This document shows, piece by piece, positions 21,958-32,349 of a stretch of DNA of 64,000 nucleotides. The DNA is taken from the NCBI GenBank assembly GCA_028583685.1, contig JAMXIF010001178.1, positions 1,616,328 to 1,680,327 on the forward strand. The letters are read 5' to 3'. Every line of letters starts with the position of its first letter. Position 1 is the first letter of the stretch. Source of the DNA: Petaurus breviceps papuanus (taxonomy: Eukaryota > Chordata > Mammalia > Diprotodontia > Petauridae). Under the pieces are notes generated by a model. It had not been told where the DNA came from. It worked only from the letters and a program-made list of their open reading frames with translations, and did no database searches. Position numbers and translations under genes: made by a program.

Positions 21958-23017
21958 TTAACACTTAGCAACTAATTCAATATGAGAGTTGAGAGAAAGT
22001 AAAGAGTTGAGAATTGCTCCAAGGTTTCAAACCTAGGTAACCAAAAGAAATATGCCCCCCTTGTCAAAATAGGATAGTTAGGAAGGGGTATAAATTTTGG
22101 GGGAAAGATTATGAACTCCATTATGGACATATTGAATTTAAGGTACCTAGAGGGTATCTGTTTGGAGATGTTTGACAGATAGTTGGTGATGATGAACTAG
22201 AGTCAAGGAGAGAAAGTAGGGCTGGATATAGAAATATGGAAACAATTTGCAAAGAGATTATCATTGGACCCATGAGACCTGATGAGATTACCGAGGGAGA
22301 ATAGAGTGTAGATTGGGGGAAAAAGAGGGCACATGACATAGCCTTGGAAAAATCCAAGGTTAAAGGTCAAGACAATGATGATCCAATAGAGGAGAGTAAC
22401 AAAGATCAGTCAGACAGGAAGAGGAACCAGAGCAGAGAGACATCACAAGGTCTCAGGGATGAGAGTATATTCATGAGGAAGTAATGTCCAAGGGTGTCAA
22501 ATGCTTCAAAGAGGTCAAGAGGGTTGAAGTCCAAGAGAAAGGCATTGGATTTAGCCATTAATAGATCAATGATGATTTTTGGAGAAAGCAGGTTCAGTTG
22601 AGTGATGAGACTGGAAGATGAATTTAAGTAAGTTGAAAAATAAGTGAGAGGAGACACTGAGTATAGTCAGCTTTTTCTAGGAAGTTGGTTGTGAAAAGAA
22701 GAGCTAGAAGATGGTAGTTTGAGCATCAAGTAAAGGTTCTTATGGATGGGGAGACCTGGACATGTTTAGAGTCAGTAGGGAAAGAACTATGAGATATAGA
22801 CCGGAAAGAGGATCAGCTACTAAAGGAGACCATAGAGGATGGGATTAAGGGTGCAAGCAGAGGCCTTGAAAGGGAGAAGTCTCGCCTTTCAATGAGAGAC
22901 TAAAGGAGGTGAAAATGAGGGAGGAGTCAAGGAGTTTTTAACAGAAGCTATTTCCCAGGACATGCTATTCATAGAGTGACAAGGATACCAGAATATGTTC
23001 CGCTATATGTATTTATT

Positions 23018-23165
23018 CACAGAATCAAAGACTGAGAGCTGGAGGGCACCCTACAGACCATCTAAGTCCCTTATTTTACAGAAGAAGAAGCTGAGGCCCA
23101 GGGAGGTGAATTTCTTGGTCCAAGGTCATATAGGTAGCAAGTGACAGAAATATGATTTGGACCTA
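23018..23165 (-). mobile_element. MIR SINE
   Basis: Antisense: agaagctgaggcccagggag at about 23086. Confidence 0.75.
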
Positions 23166-23166
23166 G

Positions 23167-23424
23167 GTCTAGGTGGTGGAATGGAGAGAGCAGTGGGCCT
23201 ATAGTCAGGAAGAACTGAGTTCTAATACAGCCTCAGACATGTAGTAGCTGTGTGACCTTGGGCAAGTCACTTAGTCCTGTTTACTTCAGTTTCTTCATCT
23301 GTAAAATGAGCTGAAGAAAGAAATGGAAAACCACTTCAGTATCTTTGCCAAGAAAACCACAAATGGAGTCATGAAGATCCCAGACGTGACTGAAATGACT
23401 GAACAACCACCACAACAAAAAACC
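23167..23424 (+). mobile_element. SINE-R, full length
   Basis: Head (aggtggtggaatggagagag), MIR-like core and RTE-like tail (ccacttcagtatctttgcca; gtgactgaaatgactgaaca), ending in an ACA-rich tail. Confidence 0.9.
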
Positions 23425-23469
23425 CCAATTCCCAATTCAAAGCTCTTTGTACTGTACTACACGACCTCT

Positions 23470-23580
23470 TCATTAAGCAGTGAACATTCAACAATTGTAT
23501 TAAGTTCCTACCATGGGTGAGGCACTGTGCAAAATGTTAGAGACAAAAAGATAAGAAGCAAATAGTCCCTGCTATCCCAC
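23470..23580 (-). mobile_element. L2 3' end fragment
   Basis: ttcctaccatgggtgaggca and the adjoining 'ctgtgcaaaatgttagagac' are the complement of an L2 terminus. Confidence 0.6.
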
Positions 23581-23859
23581 ATCTACCCAACAAGGGCTGA
23601 TCCAGGACTTTGCATGACTGCAAAGAAGACAAAATATATCTTGGCAGTGTCTTATTGCCTTTTCAAAGTTTCTCTCTTGTCTTTCCCTGCAAGAAATGAC
23701 TGATTGGCCTCTAATTGCCTGGCCCCTCCCAGAACCTGAGGAGGAGACCCAGGCTAACCCTGTGCTTTTACCTTGCCCATCTTCACTGAGACTGGATGTC
23801 CATGTGTCCCCAAACTGGGTACCTTCAGCCCCTCTTTGCCACCTACTCACTTTTCAGCT

Positions 23860-23990
23860 CCTTTTCCTATACTGTATTTCCTCATCAGAATTGCTCTTAG
23901 AGAGCAAGACCGTCTTTCTCTTTGCTTCTATTTGTATCTCCAGTGTTTGGCACAGTGACTGAAACATAGTAAACACTTAATAAGTTGATT
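23860..23990 (+). mobile_element. L2 3' end
   Basis: gtatctccagtgtttggcac, then aaacacttaataagttgatt. Diverged. Confidence 0.7.
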
Positions 23991-23999
23991 GACAATAAT

Positions 24000-24720
24000 C
24001 TCAAGTCCAGTGATGGAATGATAGGGGGAATATTTTTCAGGAAGGGAGCCTTCCAGTGTCCCTTAAAACTCACTATGTGGTTGTCTATGGGTAAGGCTAG
24101 TACAGTCCTGGGCCTGCTTGAATCAATGGAAAATTACAGATCCAGATCCAGAGAACAAAAGCAAATTTATCAAAAATAGGCCTAATTACTGCTGGAATAA
24201 CTTAGATTCATCCTCTCTTGTGAGCCCCAGAGTTTGTGATTTTAGGGGGGAAAAGTGTCTAATATCTTCTATATCCGAATAGATTTTCTATTGAGATTCA
24301 CAGTGTCTTCTTTGAATAGAGAATGTCAAAAAGAGATTGATTAAAATTTAAGTGCCATGTAAGAATGGCCTCTGATTGAAGAATTCTCTCTACAGAACAT
24401 TTCAATACCCACTGCAACTGTCTTGAGATACCAGCATCCCTGATCAATCCAAAATTTACAGTCTTCCTACTAAAATTTCTCTTCACAATCTATCATCTAC
24501 TCAACAGATGGTGTTTCTTCAGGCTACCTTTAATAGCCAAAAAAATTAAATCAGTAAAAAGTGAAAAACTTCTGTAATATTAAAAGTCATTAGTAGCTTC
24601 AGGAATCTGGTAAATTTCCATCAAGTGAAGAAATTCTTATGCAAAAAAAGTTTTGGAACTGAGGTTTCTGTATTTAAACTGTAGCTTTCCTCATGCCCTT
24701 GGACCAAAGTTGGATAACTG
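24000..24720. other. Unique AT-rich sequence, no gene seen
   Basis: No recognised repeat. Short frames on both strands lack any recognisable domain. Confidence 0.5.
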
Positions 24721-24724
24721 GACT

Positions 24725-24840
24725 TTTGGTCTCACCATCATTTTGCAGATGAGGAAAGTGACATCTAGAGAAATCAAGTGACTTTGTAAAGACAGTGAGT
24801 GGAAGAGTCTAGGTCTGAAGATAATGACATCCTGGGTGAC
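24725..24840 (-). mobile_element. MIR SINE fragment
   Basis: Antisense 'ttttgcagatgaggaaagtg' marks a worn MIR. Confidence 0.55.
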
Positions 24841-24925
24841 AGAGGGATAAATAACATTCCTTGCCTGAAAGCTGGTATTAAACCACTCAAGTCCTTGTTT
24901 TCACTGAATCTTACTATGTGCCCAG

Positions 24926-25175
24926 AGCAACTAGGTGGTGCAGTGGATAGAGTGCAGGACCTGAAATCAGGAAGACCCAAATTCAAATCCAACCTCAAAT
25001 ACTTCCTAGCTGTGTGACCCTAGGCAAGTCACTTATCCCTGTTTGCCTCAGTTTCTTTATCTGTAAAATAAATTGGAGAAGGAAATGGCAAACCAATCCA
25101 GTATCTTTGCCAAGAAAACCCCAAATGAGGTCATAGCGACTTGGACATAACTGAAAAAAAACAACTAAACAACGC
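24926..25175 (+). mobile_element. SINE-R, full length
   Basis: Head actaggtggtgcagtggata, tail 'accccaaatgaggtcatagc'. It has the same plan as the 23167 copy. Confidence 0.9.
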
Positions 25176-25194
25176 CTGCCCAGTCATGACATAG

Positions 25195-27950
25195 ACCCAG
25201 AATCACAAAACTTTAGAGTTGGAAGGGACTTCAGTGACTATATGGTTAAACACTTAAATGAAAGGAACCCCTAGTATAACATACCTGATAAGTCATCATG
25301 AGTTTCTTACTTGGAGGCCTCCAGGGGAGGGGAACCCACCACTTCTTGAGACAGTCCATTCTCCTTTTGGATGCTCTAATTGTTAGGAAGTTTTTTCTGA
25401 CATCTAGCCTAAATTCACCACTTGGCAACTTCTATCCTTTCGAGTCAAATAGAACAAGTCTAATGCCTCCTCCATATGTTTCCTTCAGACACAAGTCTCC
25501 TCTTCTCTGGGTTAGACATTCCCACTTCCTTCAACCATTCCTCTTCTGTGATGAATTCATGGCCCTTCACCAGCTTGGTTGACCTCCTCTGGACATTGTC
25601 CAGCTTATCAAGATACTGTTTGAACTGTGGTTCAAGTCCCAAACCAATAACAACATTTAGATGAGGCCCAAGAAGGGCAGAATAGAGGGGAACTATCACC
25701 TCCCTATAACTAGAAACTATGTCCCTCTTAAATGCAGCCCACTATCATAGTACCTTGTTTTGAATACCGCCACATTGCTAACTCATATGGAGCTTGCAAT
25801 CCACTAAAACTCTCAGATCTTTTTCAGAACCATGTCTCTCCCATCTTATATTTGTTAAAAAAAATTTTTGTACCCAAGTGCAAGACCTTATATTTATCAG
25901 TATTGAATTTCATGTTATTAGATTCAACCCAATTCAGCTCTAGACTGTCAAGATCCTTTCGGTTCCTGATTCCTATAATCCACTGTGTCAGCTACCCTCC
26001 TCAGCTTTGCATCATCTGCAAATGTGATGAGCACACAATCTATGCCTTCATCCAAGTGATTGATAAAGACATTAAACAGTACAGGGCCAAGCACAGATCC
26101 TGAGTCTAGTCCACAGTGACAGTGAACAATCCATGACTGCAGTTTGAGTCTGGCCATCCAACCAGTTCTGAATTTGTCCGATTCTATTATCATCTAATAC
26201 TTATCTCTCCATCTTCTTTCAAATTCATGCTAAAATTTAGGTAAACTACAGTCATGGAAGAGTGCCTAATGTTTACTATCCTGGAAAACCTGTCCAAAAA
26301 GCAAATGAGGTTAGACTGGCAGGATCTGTCATTGATGAAGCTATTCTGGCTTTTCATAATCACCACCATCCTTTTTAGATGTTTACCAACCATCTCAAAA
26401 ATTATCTGTTTCAGAACTTTCTGAGGACTCAAAATCCAATTCACTGGCCTATAGTTTCCAGACTCTGTTACCTTCCCTTCTTTGAAAATAAGGACTTCGT
26501 TTTCCCTTCTCCAATTTGGCGGTTGCCCTTTTGTTTTCTATAAGTCTTTCAGGTCTCACTGACAGTGACTCCACAATCATATCTGATGGCTTTTTGGGAA
26601 CTGAGGATGTAGTTCATGCAGGTCAGGTGATTTAAACTCATCAAGGGCAGCTTAGGTGTTTTCTTACTATTGCCATACATATCATCAGTTGCCTGTTAGT
26701 CATTTTTTGTTCTGCCATTTCCACAGGAAAGGTCATTCTTCTTGGCAGAGAAGACAGAAACGGAATGGGAATTAAGCAGCTTGACTTTTTCTCTGTTGTT
26801 AGTTATCATTGCTCCATCCACCCCAAGCAAGGGATGATTCTTTGATCTTTGATCTTTTTCTCCCAATAAAACTAAAAATGCCTCCTTTGTTCTTCTTAGT
26901 TTCTCTTGCCAGCTTCAGCTCATTCTGAGCTTTAACATTCCTGCCACTAATTTTAAGGGCATACTTTTATATTCACCTGTTACTTGGCTTGCAATTTTCT
27001 GTACATTTCTTTTTGAAAATTTAAATTGGTTGCTTAGTTCTCTGTGCATACACATTAGTCTTCAGGAAAAAAATCCTGTTCTTCCTCCTTATTGAAGCTA
27101 AGGACCTTCATAATTTCATTCTTGAGCATCTCCCATGTCTCCTGAGCTGACTTCTCTTCAAAATTTTTACTCCATGGGATCCTAGCTATCTTTTCTCTGA
27201 GCCCTTTGAAAATTACTTTCCCAAAATTGAGAGAAATAAGATGCAGAATAGAATTTCCATTTATTGGTGCCTCCCCTTTTTGAAGGATGAAATTATCAAC
27301 GAGTTATCTCAAGAAGTTATTAGCTAGGTGCAGGAATAAATTTCTTTTAAAAAGTTATTTGCTTTTAGCAGAGGGAAGACCCCAACAAATGCCTGGATAA
27401 CTGAAGTTCCCCATGACCATATTATGCCTCTGTGCTAGGCTTGTAATCTGTTTCCGAGGATCCTTATCTATCTCCCCTTTCTGTGCAGGTGGTCTGTAGC
27501 AGCACATCTTAAACTGTGGGCCATGACACTATATGGGGTTGTGAAAAATTTGGCAGCAGTAAAAGGTTTATGAATGCACAATGACCAAAAACTAATTAAA
27601 AATACGATGCCTAAAGAATCTGAGGTATTTCTAGCAGCACTTGCCCCTGTTGCATTGTGCAACTTCACTAGAGCCTTGGTTCTGAACACAAGGCATGTGC
27701 ACTTTTCCCTGTGCATGCCCTTAGGCCATGCAACACCAAGGGACACTGCCAAAACAGGAAGAGGGGTTCCAGTGGAAAAATGTTGAAGAAGCCCTGGGTC
27801 TGTAGTATATTTCAGACAAAATCACTTTTGTTTATCACTCCTGTGATTGTCAAACAAATAACCTCTTGTTTCACTTATATCATACATCCCACCATTCTTG
27901 CATTTCTTCACATAAGTATGCCTCTGAGGTCTTGTTTCCCAGGAGCAGAT
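25195..27950 (-). mobile_element. L3/CR1 LINE, long copy
   Basis: The minus strand reads from the endonuclease region (about 27930-27260), through the linker, into reverse transcriptase and the C-terminus, to a CR1-type 3' end at about 25195. Recognisable remnants are VMGNFSYPGICW (endonuclease), FEMVGKHLKRMVVIMKSQNS, SVLGPVLFNVFIN and FADDAKLRRVADT (RT, with the FADD catalytic motif), and LDNVQRRSTKLVKG (C-terminus). Stops and frame changes break it into pieces of 80-95 codons. A small hAT element is inserted at 27500-27796. This is the longest LINE protein footprint in the window. Confidence 0.85.
27500..27796 (+). mobile_element. hAT non-autonomous element (family 2), short copy
   Basis: The ends are cagcacatcttaaact and the complement cagggcttcttcaaca. 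The flanks are ggtctgtag on both sides (27491-27499 and 27797-27805), a perfect 9-base match that covers the expected 8-bp hAT duplication. The interior (ggcagcagtaaaaggtttat) is shared with 19665. It is inserted in the endonuclease part of the L3. Confidence 0.85.
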
Positions 27951-27974
27951 GGTTATGTGCCTTTTAAGAAATTT

Positions 27975-28120
27975 ATTCAGTTTCTTGCAACAAGCATTTA
28001 TTAAGAACTTTTTGTATGCTGGGCCCTATGCCAGACAAAGCCAAAACCCAGCCCTGGAGGAGTGTCTATTGTAGTGAGGGGAAATAGCTTGTAAGCAGAT
28101 TAGTATATATAAAACAGTAC
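27975..28120 (-). mobile_element. L2 3' end
   Basis: caacaagcatttattaagaa begins the complement of the L2 terminus. Confidence 0.75.
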
Positions 28121-28194
28121 AAAGTAAGGGGGTCGGGCCTGGATCTGTTGTTTCATTGATGTAAGAAACTCTCTCTACCAATGCAACTTCATAC

Positions 28195-28350
28195 CTTCTC
28201 TGTAACTTTGACTCTCAGAGAGTAGAGCATTGATCATTGAGAGGTTAAGTCAATGGCCTGGGGTCACAGTCAGGATATATCAGAGGAAGGACTCCAACCC
28301 AGGTCTTTCTGGTTTCAAGGCTGGTTCTCTATCCACTATGCCAGACTGAC
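28195..28350 (-). mobile_element. MIR SINE
   Basis: Antisense: tctatccactatgccagact at the head end. Confidence 0.7.
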
Positions 28351-28404
28351 TCTCAGCCTGAATTTCCATACTCACATAAAACATTTGTTTGACACAATGT
28401 AGGT

Positions 28405-28575
28405 TTTCATGAGAGAGGCAACATGGCATAGAGGAGTCAAGAAGATGTGGGTTTGAATTCTAATTCTGCCCCATGCTTGTAGGCAAGTTATTTGTTCTCT
28501 CTGGATCTCAGTTTTCTCATTGGGGAAATGGGATAATAATACTTGTAGCATCTTCCTTACAGTCTGAAGGCTGTG
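28405..28575 (+). mobile_element. MIR SINE
   Basis: Sense: 'gtgggtttgaattctaattc' (B-box) and 'ggatctcagttttctcattg'. Confidence 0.75.
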
Positions 28576-28705
28576 TGTCCACCAAAAACAAACAAAAACC
28601 AAAACAAATCTAGAACATCATTCTTAATCCAAAGAGTAGATCTTTCCCATAAGATTTATGTGGGGTGATACATGAGCATCTCACAGGACAAGAAGGTATG
28701 GATAA

Positions 28706-28745
28706 GTGTGTGTGTGTGTGGGGGGGGAGAGAGACAGAGAGATAC

Positions 28746-28798
<53 letters not shown>
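28706..28798. repeat. (GT)n-(G)n-(AG)n compound microsatellite
   Basis: A short GT run, a run of G, then about 70 bp of GA. Confidence 0.95.
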
Positions 28799-28799
<1 letters not shown>

Positions 28800-28801
<2 letters not shown>

Positions 28802-29084
28802 CCACTGAGAAAATCACAGATACATTAACTTCTTGAACTATAAGCAGTCTTGCGCTTGAGAATTTCACAATAGGTAATACATAGGCCATTCTAGAAATTA
28901 ACCAATTGTCTAAGCTAGGTCAAGAGATCTTCCTTGGCTGTCTCAGAGATGGGAATTTACCCACCCATACCCATACCCATACCCACCCCCTCCCCTCTCA
29001 AAGACACAATAGCCAATGAAGGGAACATGGTATACCAGAAGCCTGGGACTGACTACAAAGCATGAGGAAAACATCCTAGAATTC
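28800..29084. other. No gene seen; small CCATAC repeat
   Basis: Unique sequence. A hexanucleotide run (cccata, about four units) lies at about 28963-28985. Confidence 0.5.
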
Positions 29085-29284
29085 CAGGCTGGTGAACCTG
29101 TGGCCTTGAAGCCAAATATGACCTTCTAGGTGCTTGGGTGAGGCCTTTTGACTAAGTCCAAGTTTAAAGAACAAATTCTTTTATTAAGGGGATTTGTTCC
29201 GTGAACTTTGGATTTAGTCAAAGGGCCCCACTTGAGGACCTAGAGGGCCACATGTGGCCTTGAGACCACATCTTCCCCACTCCG
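29085..29284. mobile_element. hAT-type MITE (family 1), diverged copy
   Basis: Same plan as 37040-37222: aagtttaaagaacaaattct in the middle, then 'ggacctagagggccacatgt' and a degraded right terminal repeat. Confidence 0.65.
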
Positions 29285-29289
29285 GCCAG

Positions 29290-29625
29290 GTGAAACACAT
29301 ATGTTTATCTCTTCCTTTCAGCACAAACCAAACCACTTCCTGACGTCATCAGTTGCTAGGACATATTAGAAACTCATTGTCCAGCTGTGCCTCACCTTGA
29401 TGTCTGTGGGTATCAAAGACGAGAGGGTTCTAGGCTCCTTGAATAGTCTTGCTTCTGGAATAGAAGACTGTGAGTCCAAAAGACATGGACCTCCCACCTG
29501 GAGTTATTCATGACAGCATGTGGCTTTTTATAAGCACCATCTGTGCCTGGAACAAATGCCTGTCCAAATAAAGAGAAAGCTGTTTAAGGTTGTTAAAGTG
29601 ATGAACAGCTCAAGAAGTAGGAAGG
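29290..29625. other. No gene seen
   Basis: Unique sequence. Neither strand has an exon-like frame. Confidence 0.5.
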
Positions 29626-29626
29626 G

Positions 29627-29643
29627 GTGTGTGTGTGGTGTGT

Positions 29644-29686
<43 letters not shown>
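29627..29686. repeat. (GT)n microsatellite
   Basis: About 55 bp of GT with two early interruptions (gtgtgtggtgtgtggtgtg). Confidence 0.95.
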
Positions 29687-29712
29687 AATCCCTCAGGAAC
29701 TTTGCCCTCTCT

Positions 29713-29930
29713 ATTCAGCATAGCACAGTAGAAAAAATTCTGATTTTGGAGTCAGAGGACCTAGGTTCAAATTCCCTACTTGACACTCATTATTTGTATG
29801 ACCTTGTGCAAGTCACTTAACTTTGCTGGGCCTCAGTTTTCTTCTCTATATAAGGAGGGGTTGGATTCAGTTGGTGTCTGAGGTTCTTTTTGGCTCTAGA
29901 ACCATGAGCTGATGATTCTATGAATTGTTA
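29713..29930 (+). mobile_element. MIR-type SINE with L3-like 3' part
   Basis: gacctaggttcaaattccct, core 'gggcctcagttttcttctct', then a 3' part 'gctctagaaccatgagctga'. Confidence 0.7.
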
Positions 29931-29934
29931 GTCT

Positions 29935-30514
29935 AAGTTAAAAGGTAACCCATATGCAATATATATCTTTTATTTGAAACATATTTGACATATGTTTGAG
30001 ATATATATTTTTTTTAATTCACAGTTGCAAATTGAATTTTGAGTGGTATTTTCCTCCCCCTTACCACAATGTTTTTGAAATTCTCTGCAATTTCTTAAAA
30101 CACTAGTCTGAAAAATGGATCCTTGGAAAGAAATTTGACTATTGCTTGTTTCTTTTTCCCCATGGGCATTCTTCAAGAGTTCAATTATTTTAATTACCCT
30201 TGCTTTTGTCAGAGTGGGTGCTCATCCCACCAATGCAGAATGTGACTGCATTGCACCTTGGGGAATCTTTGAAAGATCATTCTGTAACCAATCTAGTGAT
30301 GAGTTCCTATGAGCTTAGATGGCCTGGTCCTTAGAAAACAAACATATCCCAAGCCTGCACTTGAAAGCTTCGTTGGCTTGGCAAAATCTACCACCAGTTG
30401 TTTTCTCAAAGACATAATCTTTGAGAAAGAATACCAGGTCATCTTTATGCCATAATGAGGATTTGGAGAAAGATATCTGTGGAGGTAACAAAGAATGATA
30501 ACTGTAGCTCACGT
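29935..30514. other. Unique sequence, no gene seen
   Basis: AT-rich. No recognised repeat. Confidence 0.5.
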
Positions 30515-30765
30515 GTATATTGTTTTTGTTCAGTTGTTTCAGTCATGTCTGACCCCATTTGGGGTTTTCTTGGCAGAGATACTGGAGTGGTTTGCCATTT
30601 TCTTCTCCATCTCATTTTACAGATGGGGAAACTGAGGCAAACACAGTTAAGTGACTTGTCCAGGGTCACACAGCTAGTAAGTGTCTGAGACCAGATTTGA
30701 ACTCACAAAGATGAGTCTGCCTGATTCCAGGCCTGGTACTCTATCCATTGTACCTAGATGCCTAT
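30515..30765 (-). mobile_element. SINE-R, full length
   Basis: Tail (tgtttttgttcagttgtttc) to head (ctctatccattgtacctaga). A short AC run follows at 30771-30787. Confidence 0.9.
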
Positions 30766-31029
30766 TATACACATACACACACACACAATGTTTTACAATT
30801 ACAAGGTACTTGTGAGGGTACTGTGACTTCTCACTGCTCACATGACCTTTGACATAAGCATGCACAAGAGATTGGCCCTAGAAGACCTTCAAAGGTATTG
30901 TCCTGGTTATAATTATCTCTGGTCTTGTGTGACATAGTGTCATCATCACCTGAATTAAATACTCTGTGCTCAAAACCTTGGATAGATGGCAGCATGACCC
31001 TGTAGACAAAATATTCCAATGGCAGATAG

Positions 31030-31059
31030 GCATCATCATCATCATCATCATCATCATCA
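31030..31059. repeat. (CAT)n microsatellite
   Basis: About ten CAT/ATC units. Reverse-strand poly-Met and poly-Asp frames here are artefacts. Confidence 0.95.
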
Positions 31060-31212
31060 CAGCTGACCTTCATAGAGTACTTTGAGTTTCACAAAGTGCT
31101 TTATATTATCTTATTTGATCCCCCAAAATAACCTTATGAAACAAGTTCAAATGGAGCCACCAATCTATAGATGAAGAGACTGAGTCAGAAAGAGGTTATA
31201 TACTTTCCTCAG
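31060..31212 (-). mobile_element. MIR SINE
   Basis: Antisense, including 'cacaaagtgctttatattat' and 'gatgaagagactgagtcaga'. Confidence 0.75.
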
Positions 31213-31224
31213 GATCAAACATCA

Positions 31225-31460
31225 TGGCATCATGGATAGAGAATTCCCCTTGAAACCTGAAGACCTGAACTCAAGTTAGGTTTCTGATACACACAGACTG
31301 TGTAACACTGGGTGAGTTACTTAACCTCTCAATCCTCTAAGAATGGGTAACTCTCTAAGAATATTAGTTGCAGAGAACATTCAGTCCTACATTGACAAAT
31401 AGATTTTTCCTCACCTGCTAACTCCCTGGACCAATGAAATCAAAGGTCTAGTCCCTACCC
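31225..31460 (+). mobile_element. SINE-D
   Basis: MIR-like head, then the SINE-D body (aactctctaagaatattagt; ggaccaatgaaatcaaaggt). Confidence 0.7.
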
Positions 31461-31464
31461 TTAT

Positions 31465-31590
31465 CTCATGCAGTTAACTGTATGATCCTAGTCTAGTCAC
31501 TTAACTTCACTGAGATCAGTTTCTTCAACCATAAAAGGAGTTTGGTAGACTAGATAGCTTCTGAGGCCCTCTTTTATAACATCTTATAGT
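31465..31590 (+). mobile_element. MIR SINE fragment
   Basis: 'ctagtcacttaacttcactg' followed by a weak core. Confidence 0.6.
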
Positions 31591-31770
31591 CCAATGCCTA
31601 AGGCAGGGCTCAAGTCCAAGTTTTTCTGACACTAACTCTAGAATTTTATCTTTTATCCTACATTTCATCTAACATTTGGGAACAAAAGCAGGTACACAGG
31701 GAAAGAATCCAAGAAACCTTGCAACAAACACCCCTATCACTTCACTGTTCTGTTTTGAAGAATGTGTTCT

Positions 31771-31905
31771 CTCTCTCTGTCTCTCTCTCTCTCTGTCTCT
31801 CTCTGTCTCTCTCTCTCTGTCTCTCTCTGTCTCTCTCTCTCTGTCTCTCTCTGTCTCTCTGTCTCTCTCTGTCTCTCTCTGTCTCTCTGTCTCTCTGTCT
31901 CTCTG

Positions 31906-31989
<84 letters not shown>

Positions 31990-32012
31990 CCTCTCTCTCT
32001 CTCTCTCTCTCC
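31771..32012. repeat. (CT)n array with CTGTCT variants
   Basis: About 240 bp. The left half alternates CTCTCT with CTGT units, and the right half is nearly pure CT. All long frames here (Leu/Ser on plus, Arg/Glu on minus) are artefacts. Confidence 0.97.
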
Positions 32013-32179
32013 CTCAATTCAGATACAATCTGTTCTCTACATTGTGGTATAATGGAACAGCCACAAAACTTGCAGGTAGCCACAGAGTAAGAAAGAGGCT
32101 GGTGGTCTCTTCAGGGTTATTGGCTAATGATCCTGTTTATTGACTCCATGTCTCAGCTGTCTTGGCTTCCTTAATGTGG

Positions 32180-32345
32180 CAACAATGCCTTACTTATTTC
32201 AATTCATTTAATTTCATCCTCATAACAACCCTAGCTGGTAAAATTAACCCCATTTCACAGATGAGGAAATAGAGGTGAAATGACTTACCCAAGTTGTCCA
32301 TATAGACAGTAAGTTCTAGAGTTGGGACTTGAACCCATATGTCTT
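32180..32345 (-). mobile_element. MIR SINE
   Basis: Antisense: 'cccatttcacagatgaggaa' at about 32250. Confidence 0.8.
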
Positions 32346-32349
32346 AATA

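Larger units (their letters stand above)
19335..22970 (-). mobile_element. L2 LINE, split by a hAT element
   Basis: Two parts, 19335-19660 and about 21966-22970. The minus-strand protein remnant in the second part contains LFEAFDTLGHYFL, the L2 reverse transcriptase core motif (family form xxAFDTVDH). The intervening 2.3 kb holds a hAT element, an LTR-like fossil, an (AG)n run and a sense L2 3' end. Degraded, not coding. Confidence 0.8.

Noticed and set aside
31676-32143. 155-codon Ser/Leu frame and its Arg/Glu mirror
   Set aside because: A (CT)n repeat artefact with no unique protein sequence.
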